NCBI GenBank assembly: GCA_029449235.1
Contig: JANATG010000002.1
Coordinates: forward strand, 108,501-172,500
DNA from: Linnemannia schmuckeri
Taxonomy: Eukaryota; Mortierellomycota; Mortierellomycetes; Mortierellales; Mortierellaceae
Direction of reading: 5' to 3'
Length of the DNA stretch: 64,000 nucleotides
Under the pieces are notes generated by a model that saw only the letters and a list, made by a program, of their open reading frames with translations, was not told where the DNA came from and ran no database searches. The position numbers and the translations under genes were made by a program. Shown here one piece after another: positions 21,157 through 32,279 of the stretch (position 1 is its first letter; the number at the start of each line of letters is the position of its first letter).

Positions 21157-24100
21157 ATGACCAAAAAGATCATTGACCTGCAGCCAGAGATCCCTTACCA
21201 CACCTACACAGTCACCGAGACCGAGGTTGAACTCAAGTCCAGCACCATCGAGGGCCTCACTTCCGACGAGGCTGAAGTCCGTCTCCGTCGCTATGGCACC
21301 AACGAGCTCAAGGGCAGTGGTGGTGTTAAGTGGTATCTGGTCCTGTGGCGCCAGATCGCCAACCCCCTCGTTGTCGTCCTTCTCATTGCTAACGTAAGTT
21401 TGATTCATCTCTACATGCTTTTTTCCTTTTTGTGATCCCACACCTGTCCTTGTTTTTCCTTCTGTGTCTCTCTGAGTCACTGTCTCACTGCACATGTATT
21501 TTTCCTCGTGCTCACACAATGACTAAAAACTTATTCCCTCTTTTTATTTCTACCCCCTTTTTTTACTCCTTCCTTTAGATCCTGGCGTTCGCAACAGAGC
21601 AATTCGCAGAAGGAGGCGTGATCCTCTTCATCATTATCATGAACGCCACCATCGGGTTCTACCAAGACTTCTCCGCCGAGCAGACCATGGAGGCCCTCCG
21701 CAACATGTCTTCGCCCACCGCCCAGGTCATCCGCGACGAGACCCGTATTGTCATCCCCAATAACCAAGTCGTCCCCGGTGATGTCCTGATCTTTGAAGAC
21801 GGCGATGTCATTGGTGCCGACTGTCGACTCTTTGAAGTTTTTAACCTCGAGACTGACGAGGCTCTCCTCACTGGTGAATCTTTGCCCGTTCAGAAGAACT
21901 TGGAACTGATCAAGACCGCCGAGGAGTCTTTGGGCGATCGTCTGAACATGGTCTTTGCATCTACTACCGTAGTCAAGGGCCGCGCCAAGGGTATCGTGAC
22001 CGGCACTGGAATGGGCACACAGATTGGCAAGATTGCAACCACCTTGATGAACATCGACACGAACGAGCTGACTCCGCTACAGAAGCGTCTGAACAAGATG
22101 GCCTACTGCATTTTCGTGGCTGCGGTGGTCTTGGTCATTGTTGTCTTTGGCGTGCACAAGTTCCGGTACAGCAACGAGATTGCTATCTATGCCATCTCGG
22201 TCGCTATCTCCATGATCCCTCAGGGCTTGGTCGCTATTGTTACACTAACTATGGCCTTTGGTGTCAGTCGTATGGCGAAAGCCAAGGCCATTGTCCGTCG
22301 TCTTTCGAGTCTTGAAAGCCTTGGTGCCGTCACCAACATTTGTTCGGATAAGGTAATACATTCTTTCCTTTTTTTCATCGACTGCTTTATATACTCCTGG
22401 TTTTTTTTTTGTTTTCATTCATACTAACAATTTTTTCTTTGCTTGATTGTTCTTCTAATTAATAGACCGGTACATTGACCCAATCCAAGATGGTCGCTGT
22501 TCTCATGTGGTTCCCCGGTGATGGTTTCTACCGTATTTCCGGTACCGGCTTCGTTCCCGAGGGTGAGATCTTCCGCCAAGGCGAAACTATTAATGGCGAG
22601 ACTTCCACCACCCAAGACGAACAGGTTGTCACTCTTGACTCTGGTAGTGACCAGCTCCTGCGCGCCATCCAAGCCTCGGCCCTCTGCAACATGGCTGAGC
22701 TCCGTCGCAATAACCATCCTGAAACCCATGGCGAGTGGACAGCCATCGGCGACCCCACTGAGATTGCCCTCCAGGTACTCGCCTACAAGGCTGGCATGCC
22801 CAAGCCCGAGCTGGTCGAGAACGGGTTCCGACTCGTGGCCGAGTTTCCCTTTGATTCCTCTGTCAAGCGCATGTCGGTCCTCTATGAGACTCCCTCAGAT
22901 GAGCACTTGATTTTCACCAAGGGTGCCACTGAGCGGATTCTGGGATGCTGTAGTCACTACCGTGAGGGAGACGCCGAGATCCCACTCAGGAACGAAAAGG
23001 ATGATGATTCGATCCAGATCGAATTTGAGTCTGTCATCATGAAGCGAGTTGATACCTTGGCCGAGCAAGGTCTCCGTGTCCTGTCACTTTCTTACCGTAA
23101 ATTCCAGCCTACCAAAGGCGTCGATCTTGTTCATGGATTGAACCGCGATGAAGTCGAGTCGAACTTGGTCTTTTTGGGCCTTGTCGGTATCTATGACCCC
23201 CCTCGTGCCGAGTCTCTCCCAGCCGTAATGAAGTGTTATGAGGCTGGTATTCGCGTCCACATGCTTACGGGCGACCACCCTTCCACCGCCGCTGCGATCG
23301 CCAAGGAGGTCGCCATCATCCCTGCCGACACCGATGTCAAGAACAGCTCGATGGTTATGAGTGCCGATAAGTTTGATGCCATGTCTGACGAAGAGATCGA
23401 CGCCCTGGAGGAACTTCCTCGCGTCGTCGCACGCTGCTCGCCCAACACCAAGGTCAAGATGATTGCCGCTCTCCACCGTCGCAACCTCTTCGCTGCCATG
23501 ACCGGTGATGGCGTCAATGACTCTCCTTCGCTCAAGGCCGCCAACGTCGGTATCGCAATGGGCCAATCTGGCTCAGACGTCGTTAAGCAAGCCGCCGACA
23601 TTGTCCTTACGGACGACAACTTTGCCACTATCGTCGAAGCCATCGCCGAGGGCCGTCGCATGTTCTTTAACATCCAAAAGTTTGTGCAACATCTGATGTC
23701 CGGCAACATTGCTACCATTTTGGTCCTGGTTGTCGCCTTGGCTGTCAAGGACGAGCAGGGCGACTCCGTCTTCCCCCTCAGCGCCGCTGCAATCTTGTTC
23801 ATGAACCTCTGCTACTCTTCCCCACCCGCCATCGGTCTTGGCCTTGAACCCGCCAGCGCAACTAACATGAAGGAACCCCCGCGCACCTCCAAACAAGGCC
23901 TCTTCTCCTTTGAAGTCCTCATGGATATGCTCGTTTACGGCGTCGTCATGGCAATCCTCTCCTTCGTCCCCTTCATCCTCGTCCTATTCGTCTTTGAAGA
24001 CGGTCAACTGGGCTACAAGTGTAATCGCGGTTACTACTCCGAAGTCTGCGACGGAGTTTTCCGCGCCCGTGCAACCTGCTACGCCACCCTCACATTCCTG

Positions 24101-24373
24101 ATTCTTTCCCACGCGATCAACTGCCGTGACATCCGCCAGTCCGGCTGGCAATGGAGCCGTCTCAAGACCGCGCACCAGAACAAGACCTTGTGGCTATCGA
24201 TTATTATTGGCGCCATGATTTTGTTCCCTGTGATCTATGTCCCCGGGTTGAACAAGAACGTGTTTAAGCATCTGGGAATCTCGTACGAGTGGGGGATTGT
24301 CTTTGCATCTCTGTTTATTTACACGGCGTTTGTTGAGACTTATAAGTTTGTCAAGCGCAGAACCATGGCCTAA
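21157..24373 (+). CDS. ENA: P-type ATPase, ENA-like Na+/K+ exporter (type IID)
   Basis: Three exons: 21157-21393, 21579-22352, 22466-24373; 972 residues. Motifs in order: cation-ATPase N-terminus with LTSDEAEVRLRRYGTNELKG; actuator LLTGESLPVQ; membrane motif SMIPQGLVAIVTLTMAFG; phosphorylation site ICSDKTGTLTQSKM, with intron 2 falling between the Lys and Thr of DKTGT; nucleotide domain FDSSVKRMSVLY and FTKGATERIL; hinge MLTGDHPSTAAAIA and MTGDGVNDSPSLKAANVGIAMG; then six C-terminal membrane segments. The FYQDFSAEQTMEALRNMSSPTA segment and overall length fit fungal ENA/type IID sodium pumps better than PMR1 or PMC1. Expected at the plasma membrane, exporting Na+ or K+ with ATP, important in high salt or alkaline conditions. 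Subfamily is inferred from motifs. Confidence 0.9.
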
Positions 24374-26160
24374 GCTTTCTTTGTTGAACATGTAGTTTCA
24401 TAGTTACAAGTTTATCTTTAAAAATATACCTAATAATACTTATGTTTTTTTTTATATATATCCTCTGTGGTTTACACGTGAAAGTCGCACTTCGCCACCA
24501 ATTTACCATGTTGTTGATACCAAAGTCTTGGCGACATTTTTTTTCTCTCTTGGCGACGCAAAACTATTTGGCGCGTCTCTATACAAGCGCCAAGTATTTT
24601 GTATAGTATGTACCACCAGCATTAAAAAAAATCAAAATGATGAATCTGTCACAATGAGGATGTAGAGATATAATAAACATGAGAATGACGAGATGGTGAC
24701 AATGAGAAGCCATATTTATGACGTCACCGCCAGTGTCCTGAGAACGCTCCGGCAGTCATTAGAGATGAAAATGATGCAGAGATGAATGAGTATGAGAGAT
24801 AAATGTCAAAAGTGTCGCCTATTGAGACAATATTTTCCAGCGCTTTATGTAAACCATTGAACCCTTAAACCCTTCCCTCTTTCCTCACCTCCACCTTTCC
24901 TCTCCCTCCCACGTCTCATTGAGAAGGTTGTATTACCCTTGTTCCCTTCTACACTCTCCACGATATTCCCTTAGCCTGTCACTGAAATTATCTTTGAACA
25001 GAATAATATAATTTTCAAAAGGAAGCCTTTTCTGAAGGGAGAATTGATGAATTTATACAAAGTCCTAGAAGGAAGTTTGTGAGTCGCAGGACAACTTCTT
25101 GATGGGAATTCTAGAGCAATCATGTCTCTTAAAGAAAATCGATAATTCATCGGGGATGGTCAATCTAATTTAACTAGAGTATTTGGATAAATGGTTATTA
25201 CCTAGGGAGAATGTTTTTGGGCAAGCTGCATCTATTATATCTTGTACATTTTTAAAAACTTGCTCTCCATCAACAGCCAGAATTCGCGATGAAAAGCAAC
25301 TTGAAGTAAGCAGACATATTACAACAATTCTTACTTATTCAGAGAGCATCATGGCAAATATATCTCCTATGCTCTAATTCATCGTGCTAATAGCCACTGT
25401 GGACGATGGGGATATAAACGTGAGCATTCTGTTTCTTGCCTCTACCGATCAAGGATCTGATGCAAAATATAGTTTTGGTTGTTGGCATTCAAGACATAAA
25501 AGCACATAACTACCAAGGAATATTTAAAAAGTATTAATATGGGTGAAATGCAGCATGAACTACACCACAAACAAACAGCATAAAGGTTGCGCAATGGTGG
25601 TTGTCTATTCCGATAGATACAGTTAGTAGTTATGCGCAACATACATTCCAAGTTTTTAAAACTCTATCGCATATATCTTGCGCGTAAATGGTCGTCTAGA
25701 AAAACATACGGTAGTTATTGGCTCATCAACAATACTACCTCTTCACAGCAACCATATAAATGTCAATCTTGTTGATGTGTGTATCCACCTACAGACTATT
25801 AGAGATGAAATGGCAATGTCTCGCAACAGGAAGAAAACATATTAGTTATCTGCTAACAAATGGCTCTACTTTCGTCAACAGGAGCCATAACATTAGCTTT
25901 GTGTATTCACTTGCGGGCTATTAGAGGATGAGAGAGCGATGCCAAGCAGCAGGAAGAAACGCATTTGTTTTTGCTTATTGCGGTGTTTCAGATAAAATAT
26001 TTTATTTCGGCCGCTAAATCCCGATTAGCCAGCTATTCACGAGTATGTTTTTATTTCAAAGCTACGCAAACCCCGCTCACAACTGGATTAGCGGTTAATT
26101 TTCTAACTCATTTTGGTTGAAGGGCGCAATAGGTAGTAAATAAATTCTACCAGGGAACAA
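24374..26160. other. Gene-poor A/T-rich region
   Basis: Holds the ATPase 3'UTR and A/T-rich DNA. Two diverged direct copies of a ~60-bp segment lie at ~25779-25838 and ~25898-25957, both ending in CAGGAAGAAA-type sequence. No gene supported. Confidence 0.4.
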
Positions 26161-26164
26161 AGCA

Positions 26165-26272
26165 TCAACAACGCGACCTCGAATTCTAATAAAGCAAGGA
26201 TTGAAAGAGCCGGCATCGAAGAATCAAAAAGTAACGTCGCTATGAACGCTTGGCTGCCGTAAGCCAGTTAAT
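26165..26272 (+). repeat. Dispersed ~90-bp repeat, copy A
   Basis: Core ATGAACGCTTGGCTGCC followed by an AAGCCAG end, preceded by ATTCTAATAAAGCAAGG. The same arrangement occurs at 28408-28522, 42348-42422 and 59905-60003. Class unknown. Confidence 0.65.
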
Positions 26273-26901
26273 CTATATCTCCCTATGATAGATCTTTTAA
26301 CACCTCTTCCTCAATTCCAAGTCGATATCGCATATCCCCTGACAACCATCCAACAATCAAACCATTGAACCATTCCAACCTACTTGCATCCCACTGAGTA
26401 TGAATATATAAATAACATTTTACATTTATCGTAAATATAGGCCGATAGAACAATCTTTTCGCCACATACGAGCCATCCAGAGCGAAATAATTAGCCACTT
26501 CAGCCACATACCTTAGCTGTCATTATTTTTTTTTTCAATGTCTAGCCACAATAGCCACATAAGAGCACATGAGGCAAATTTAGTTTTTGCTTTGCTCTCT
26601 TTAAATGCTCAAGTAAGGCAAGCAGGGCTTACATATAATCGCCGTCCAGGTTATAAATATGGCACCCGTGACATCCGAGAAACTACGTACATACCCATGT
26701 CTATGGGCTTCCTATCTAATTCCCCTGTGATGAACGAATTGATGAAATGTGGACCGTGCGGAACTGAAAACAATAGTTCAGTGATTTTTTTGTTCCTTTT
26801 TGAACGTCTTTGAGCAGCCAATTGTCGGCCGTGTTGCTTTATTCAGTAAGGAATACCTTTTCACTCACTCTTTGAAAATCTAATCGAGGTTATTGCTTTA
26901 A

Positions 26902-27024
26902 TAGTGTTTCGCTGCGAATATTCGCATCCGTGCGAGACTAATGTAACATTTGCGAATGCGAATATTCGATTCGCACAAGTTACACTGGTCTCGCACGGGT
27001 GCGAATATTCGCAGCGAAACACTA
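26902..27024. mobile_element. Mariner-like palindromic MITE
   Basis: A near-perfect palindrome: TA, then GTGTTTCGCTGCGAATATTC inward, mirrored at 26987-27022, then TA. The centre is the self-complementary CGAATATTCG. Only a few mismatches over ~60-bp arms. The TA at both ends fits a Tc1/mariner target duplication. No coding capacity. Confidence 0.7.
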
Positions 27025-27035
27025 TGCTCTAAGCA

Positions 27036-27116
27036 GTGGGATATTCTGGTTGAGAGGAGGTACCAATACCTTGACCTTTTGGCCAATTGAGCAACAAGAG
27101 GTGAAATCTTTCATCG
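27036..27116. repeat. Left arm of an 81-bp inverted duplication
   Basis: Reverse complement of 27705-27785 with four mismatches. The right arm is the 3' half of the ORF fragment at 27584-27817. The left arm abuts the mariner-like palindrome. Confidence 0.8.
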
Positions 27117-27162
27117 CAGTCACAGGTACAATACCTGTTGAGAAGAAGTAAAATACTTGCAA

Positions 27163-27215
27163 GAGGTATTTTACTTCTCCGCTAGAGGTATTTTACTTCT
27201 CCGCTAGAGGTATTA
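27163..27215. repeat. 22-bp tandem repeat, ~2.5 copies
   Basis: Unit AGAGGTATTTTACTTCTCCG plus CT, at 27163 and 27185, then a partial third unit with ATTATACC. Confidence 0.7.
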
Positions 27216-27583
27216 TACCTCATACCGAGCGGTATTCTGCCTCCCGCAGGTCGGTAGGAAGAATTAAGGAAATGGCACCCTGAACACAAGTAACAGCCAC
27301 CATGGCATCTTCGTTCTTCTCTGTTCTCTATCCTCTATCCTCTTCCTCGTCACCCTTCCTTCCACCTTTCCCTCCTTTCTTTCGCACGCCTTTCCCCTCT
27401 TCTCTCTTTTCGTTCACCTTGCCTTTACTTTGTTACCCCCTCTTTCTTTCATTCCCTTTCACGATATCATCACTTTCTTACATTGCCTGCCCATCTCTTC
27501 GCCTTTTTTGTTTTACATCGTATCTTGCTCCATTTCGCATTTCCTTCTCTCCTCCATCCCTTTCCGCTCTTCTCTTTCCCTCT

Positions 27584-27817
27584 ATGGGCATCTTTGACAA
27601 TGATGACTCGGACGTTGGTTCAGAAACGTCCTATTACAGCGATGCATCTGTTGAGTCTTTTGGGGAGCCTGAGCCTGGCTCTTCCAGCTGGCTTCGCGTT
27701 TCAACGATGAAAGATTTCACCTCTTGTTGCTCAATTGGCCAAAAGGTCAAGATATTGGTACCTTTTCTCAACCAGTATATCCCACTGAACAAACCATCTG
27801 TCGAGAATCCGAACTAG
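27584..27817 (+). pseudogene. Truncated gene fragment with acidic/Ser-rich N-terminus
   Basis: 78 residues from MGIFDNDDSDVGSETSYYSD, preceded by ~280 bp of C/T-rich DNA like a host-gene leader. The same frame is open to an ATG at 27302 but codes only low-complexity sequence there. The last ~27 residues (MKDFTSCCSIGQKVKILVPF and onward) lie in the inverted duplication, so the fragment probably lost its 3' part. No family recognised. Confidence 0.35.
27705..27785. repeat. Right arm of the 81-bp inverted duplication
   Basis: See the left arm at 27036-27116. 588 bp separate the arms. Confidence 0.8.
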
Positions 27818-28016
27818 AACCAGGCGAGGTTGACCTTTCTCAGGGCAGAGACTGGAGGTATGGTGGGTGGGGAAAGATGAGGGAGAGAGAGATGGATTTC
27901 AAGATATTGACGAAGTGTATTCAAGTTACTAGGTGCGGAACAAGCTACATTAGACTATGGCTACTTATACTGGCTATCTGGGCTCTTAATAAATTATTTC
28001 TGTAGGAGCAGCCTGG

Positions 28017-28306
28017 TGTGACAGTATCATAGACTATCTCCTATATTGCCACCATTCTCATGCATTGCCACCATCCCCTGTATTGCCACCACTCCCTGTG
28101 TTGCCACCATCATCACGCGTTGCCACCATTCCTACGCCTCCATCACTGCGCCCCTGTACACTAGTATAAATACCCTACCTCTCTGTATAATAAACACTAT
28201 CCGTTTCTTGCCTATCCTCCTTGTTCCTAGTACTCTCTGATCCTTTCCCTTGTTCTTGTCTCGTTCTATTTTCGTGTTCACATTCCCTCGCTCTGCTGCT
28301 ATTACA
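28017..28306 (+). mobile_element. Solo LTR, family 1, with 5-bp target duplication
   Basis: 290 bp running from TGTGACAGTATCAT to GCTGCTATTACA, flanked by CCTGG at 28012-28016 and 28307-28311. It contains a TATAAATA box (~28165), AATAAAC (~28189), a C/T-rich stretch, and about five tandem ATTGCCACCAT-type units (28043-28131). The copy at 38800-39334 shares both ends and the TATA-to-end region. No internal retrotransposon genes nearby, so it is a solo LTR left by recombination. Confidence 0.8.
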
Positions 28307-28407
28307 CCTGGATGCATATTAATTAATGCACCAAAGCCTTGCTGCATAATAATTAATGCATATGCTGCCTTGAACCTAGGTTGCAACATCTGAGCCTAGG
28401 ACGCGAC

Positions 28408-28522
28408 ACCATCGACAACGCTTTTGCCATATTCTAATGAAGCAAGGATTGAAAGAGCCGACATCGAAGGATCAAAAAGCAACGTCGCTATGAACGCTTG
28501 GCTGCCACAAGCCAGTTATTCA
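28408..28522 (+). repeat. Dispersed ~90-bp repeat, copy B
   Basis: Preceded by CCATCGACAACGC as in copy C, then ATTCTAATGAAGCAAGG, ATGAACGCTTGGCTGCCACA and AAGCCAG. Confidence 0.65.
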
Positions 28523-29076
28523 TAATTTATTTCGAACAGTGTTCTTTCAACAATAGTAAAAGTTTCAACTACATTATCTATCCCTTCATTACTGTAGAGA
28601 ACGATTCGCAGTTTCGCACCAATATAGCACAGCATTATTTTCAGCAGCTTATGCTTGTTATAGCTGAACGTGCTTCTATCATTTATACTTATTTTCGTGA
28701 TCGAAGCCCGCGATCTGTTCGATGTCAGGTAGTATTCTACAGATGCATTGCTTTCAACGTCCGTGTTCTTGAACTCCAGATTGCTCACAATCTCTCCATT
28801 CTGGTTGATTACGACGTGGTTCATCGCCATATCATGTGTACCGTTGTTGATATGCTCGATCGCAATAATAAGAGACCTTGACACATTCGTGGATGCAGCT
28901 GTATTGCGCACATTCGTGGATGCAGTTGTGTTGCGCACATTCGTGGATGCAGTTGTGTTGCGCACATTCGTGGATGCAGTTGTGTTGCGCACATTCGTGG
29001 ATGCAGTTGTGTTGCGCACATTCGTGGATGCAGCTGTGTTGCGCGCGTTTTTCTCCTTTGCAACCTTATTCCCCAT
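28516..29076 (-). CDS. Hypothetical ORF with six tandem 9-residue repeats
   Basis: 186 residues: MGNKVAKEKN, then repeats of the type NVRNTTAST (six units), then ~115 non-repetitive residues rich in Asn, Ser and Ile. The last codons fall inside the dispersed repeat copy B, so the natural end may be lost. No family recognised, and no signal peptide or membrane segment. It may be an old transposon or gene fragment kept open because a 27-bp repeat cannot add stops. Confidence 0.3.
   Translation of the reverse strand: MGNKVAKEKNARNTAASTNVRNTTASTNVRNTTASTNVRNTTASTNVRNTTASTNVRNTAASTNVSRSLIIAIEHINNGTHDMAMNHVVINQNGEIVSNLEFKNTDVESNASVEYYLTSNRSRASITKISINDRSTFSYNKHKLLKIMLCYIGAKLRIVLYSNEGIDNVVETFTIVERTLFEINYE
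28882..29043. repeat. Six tandem 27-bp units
   Basis: Exact period of 27 from CACATTCGTGGATGCAG onward, units starting at 28882, 28909, 28936, 28963, 28990 and 29017. The first and last units differ at one or two bases. A run of 16 G follows at 29099-29114. Confidence 0.92.
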
Positions 29077-29732
29077 GTGGTCCCGAAATCAATGAGCAGG
29101 GGGGGGGGGGGGGGCGACGGCAGGGAACCAAAGGCACGTTGCGATTGTCGGTAACGGACGGAGCCAAATATAGGATATAGGTCGGGTGCCGTCTTCGTCT
29201 CAATCAACAGAGACGTCAGAGGCAGCGGAAGCGTTGTCACCGGAAAGGTCAAAGTCGGCGAAAGCGTCAGAGAGGGATTTGGAGCGATTTCAGAGACGTG
29301 GACTAGGTGGCGGTATTCACAAGTGAGGAAGCGTCGAGAATCTAGACTGGACAAGGAACAGAATGACCTTTCTCAAGACAAGGTCAGAGGGCGGAGGATG
29401 GAGAGGTTGCAGGAACAAGGACCTGGTTTCAGGTACTAAGCAGGAGTGTATTCAAGTACTAGGCGAGGATCAAACTATCTGGGAACTACGGGCTATGTAT
29501 ATGCATTCGTGTGGCAGTGTATTGGAAATTTCCCTCGCATAACCGATCACGCCAAGAGTCGACCGATCACTTTTTGATGTTGCACAAGAGTCGACCAATC
29601 ATTTTTTGATGTAGCACAAGAGTCGACCGATCGTGTTTAACGTTCCTAAGACGGCGTAGAAAGGTCGTGGGAGACGACAAGAAGATATTCTCAGGATAAG
29701 AGAGACTGGAGAGGAGGAAGCGTCAGAGATGG

Positions 29733-30058
29733 TGTTTCACGGGAGAGGGTTCGCGGCAGAATTATAGGAACGCTGTCAGTTCCACAATCGGTTCTACAAA
29801 ACTGGACTCTATGCGATGCAGATGCTATCCGTTAGTCCAGTGTCTATACAGTAAAGGGGACCATGTATTATTGTTATCTCTTAGGAAGGGTTTGTTACCT
29901 ATGCGATGCAGATGCTATCCGTTAGTCCAGTGTCTACACAGTAAAGGAGACAAAGAACAACGAACAGCTTCTACCCCACATAAATACTGCTCTAGAAGAA
30001 CGATCGGTTACACTACTATGACGTCATCATTCTGGAGGGTGCCACCAAATTTGTAACA
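29733..30058 (+). mobile_element. LTR-like repeat, family 2, copy 1
   Basis: 326 bp, TGTTTCACGG to TTTGTAACA, flanked by ATGG at 29729-29732 and 30059-30062. Nearly identical to 44662-44987. Inside are two direct copies, 90 bp apart, of a ~48-bp segment starting ATGCGATGCAGATGCTATCC (29811 and 29901). TG...CA ends and a short duplication suggest a solo LTR, but a SINE or MITE is possible. Confidence 0.55.
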
Positions 30059-30292
30059 ATGGTTGCTTTTTTTTTTTTACAAAGGCAGTGATGGGTCGTC
30101 TGTGACAACACATCAATTTTATCCAATTGAAAAGTGGAACTATCTAAGTGAAGCTCGTACGAGCACATAGTCTATTACAGTCCCTGTGAGAATAAGGTCA
30201 CACAACCCTGTGAGAATAGATTAATTCCTTTTTTTTTTTTTTTTTTTTTTTGCTCCTTTGTTGCTTGCCTGGTCCCTTCAGTCATCTTCGAG

Positions 30293-31357
30293 ATGCCCAA
30301 GAAACACAACAGAATTGACAATACTCAACGCCAAAAAATTATCCACGCTATCTTTGACGAGGGGCAAGCCATAGCAGAAGCAGCGCGCCGCTTCGGCTAT
30401 CCCCGCTCAACCGTCTACGCTATTGCCAAAGCATTTGACAACAAGGGGAGAATGGAGCAGAAACATCGAGGTGGCAATCGACCCAAGCGACTGTCCCAAG
30501 GCCACATTGAATGGCTCTCTGACCGGCTTTTGGCTCGCCAGGATACAACGATCACCAGCCTCTGCCAGGAGTTGAACGATCACTTCAACATCGATCCTCC
30601 GATTTCTACAGCGTCAGTGTCCCGGGCCATCCACGACCAAGCAGGCTTTACCCTCAAGCTACTACGCCAGGAGCCGGCCGATTACAACAGCCCTGAGCGC
30701 ATTCGAATGCGTCAAGTCTGGACCCAAGCGTTCCTCGAGTCGACTGCGAGTATAGCGGACGCTGTGTTTGTGGACGAGGCAGGTTTTAACCTGCATATGA
30801 TCCGTCGATTTGGGAGAGCGCCCCGGGGACGAAGGCCGGTCAGAATTTGGCCAACGGCGAAAGGAAAGAACCTTTCGGTGGTTGTAGCGGCGAGCAGAGA
30901 GGGTATCATTGCCTCAGAAGTGAAGTTGGGGGCTTACGACACTCCATCGTTCGAAAACTTCCTTCTTGAGAAAGCGGTCTCAAAGCTCACTACTTCTCGC
31001 GTCTTCATCATGGATAATGCGCGTTGTCATACGTCGCTGTCCATCAAAGACAACCTTGAACGTCAAGGACATACTCTACAACGACTCCCACCCTATAGCC
31101 CCCACCTGAATGCTGCCGAGTCAGTCTTCAGTTCTATCAAGAGGCATGTTCGGCTCGAAGACCTTAGTGACAGAGAGTCATTGACGGGCCATATCAACAA
31201 CGGTGTCCAGGCTATCACCCCAGAGATGATGCAGGGTTGGATCAGGGAGGTCAGCAGAAACTTTGCCAAAGCAAACAGAGGTGAGCCTCTTGGCCAGTAT
31301 TACAATAACCATGACTTGGCCGATGAGAAGGAGGTGGAGGATGAGGTGGAGGAATAA
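30293..31357 (+). CDS. IS630/Tc1-mariner-type DDE transposase
   Basis: 354 residues, apparently intact. N-terminal helix-turn-helix (QKIIHAIFDEGQAIAEAARR, YPRSTVYAIAKAF) and a second winged-helix segment. Catalytic core: VFVDEAGFN (first Asp), FIMDNARCHTS (second Asp) and PPYSPHLNAAE (Glu), with 34 residues between the second Asp and the Glu, i.e. DD34E. The acidic C-terminus (EKEVEDEVEE) is unusual. Terminal repeats were not found by eye: 200 bp upstream contains a T-rich run and repeated CTGTGAGAATA (30184, 30211), with no convincing partner downstream. It could be a domesticated or end-decayed copy. Confidence 0.85.
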   Translation: MPKKHNRIDNTQRQKIIHAIFDEGQAIAEAARRFGYPRSTVYAIAKAFDNKGRMEQKHRGGNRPKRLSQGHIEWLSDRLLARQDTTITSLCQELNDHFNIDPPISTASVSRAIHDQAGFTLKLLRQEPADYNSPERIRMRQVWTQAFLESTASIADAVFVDEAGFNLHMIRRFGRAPRGRRPVRIWPTAKGKNLSVVVAASREGIIASEVKLGAYDTPSFENFLLEKAVSKLTTSRVFIMDNARCHTSLSIKDNLERQGHTLQRLPPYSPHLNAAESVFSSIKRHVRLEDLSDRESLTGHINNGVQAITPEMMQGWIREVSRNFAKANRGEPLGQYYNNHDLADEKEVEDEVEE

Positions 31358-32065
31358 GTGGAGGTCTGGAGGAGCAATAAAGAACGTCATTTATGATCAT
31401 CATTCACGTCAAAGTTACGCGTGTTGATATCTTTTGTCACTTTAATTGTACAGGCGCCACTTTCAATTGTAGAGGTGCCGAAAGCAATTTTCAATCTGTC
31501 CAATTCAATTGGTGGTTGCCCAAGTCTATTGACAAAAGGGATATATAACCTGTAGACACGTTAATGTTTTGACTTTGTTCATGCCCAACGATAGCCCTTT
31601 TGTTCAAGCCACAGGTCCCACAATGGGCAAAGTAGTAGGGAAAATGGCAATACTGAGATTACACAATCATTGACCAATTCCATGTTTTTGTCTGTAATGA
31701 TAAGCCGTTTATTTCCTCGAAAATTACAGCTAAAGTTCAAGAATGACGGTAATATCGAGCGAGATCTATTAACAGAACTGACAGAAAAAAAGTCGTTAGA
31801 CACATGGGACAAAATCAATGAAGCCGTTTGATGTCCCATCGATTATTGTCTGACTGTCTGTACGAGTATGAGTCGTCCGTCGCCCATTGAAATGTTTTGT
31901 TGTAAAGTATCAGGAAAACGAAGGTTGTCGACATATAGTTTCGGACGATGTCGGTAAGTTTTAAGCATCATTTGTAACAAAAAAAAGGCACTGATCTGAC
32001 TCTCACTTTTTCCCGAAAGATAGCAATAAATTAATAAGTCAACAAGGCCAGAAGAAACTTACGGT
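31358..32065. other. Intergenic
   Basis: Transposase 3' flank and A/T-rich DNA with a TATATAA motif near 31539. No gene supported. Confidence 0.4.
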
Positions 32066-32279
32066 TTACTTCTTCTTGGAGACATCGACGACGCGACAGC
32101 GACGACCAGTGGTCTTGGTATGCTTTTTGGAGGCGAAGAGAAAGAGCTCCCAAAACGGCACAGAATGTATCTCTGTTGCCGTCTGTTCATCTTTTATCAT
32201 GACTGAGGCGTCAACAGGATTGGGTTCTGGCTTCTCAGTAATATTACACTCTTGCGACAGCTCAGCAGGCAGCAGTCAT
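32066..32279 (-). pseudogene. Possible broken small gene with basic C-terminus
   Basis: Minus strand. A frame codes ~68 residues ending FASKKHTKTTGRRCRVVDVS then KKK and stop. An ATG at 32279 (MTAAC) sits one base out of frame, giving an early stop. Promoter-like C/T-rich DNA precedes it. The tail resembles a ribosomal or nucleic-acid-binding protein in composition only; no family recognised. Confidence 0.25.

Noticed and set aside
24374..26160. Possible tRNA or other RNA gene in the gene-poor region
   Set aside because: No cloverleaf or A/B box arrangement could be recognised by eye.
28882..29043. CRISPR-like array
   Set aside because: The 27-bp units are directly adjacent without spacers and lie in an ORF of a eukaryotic genome.
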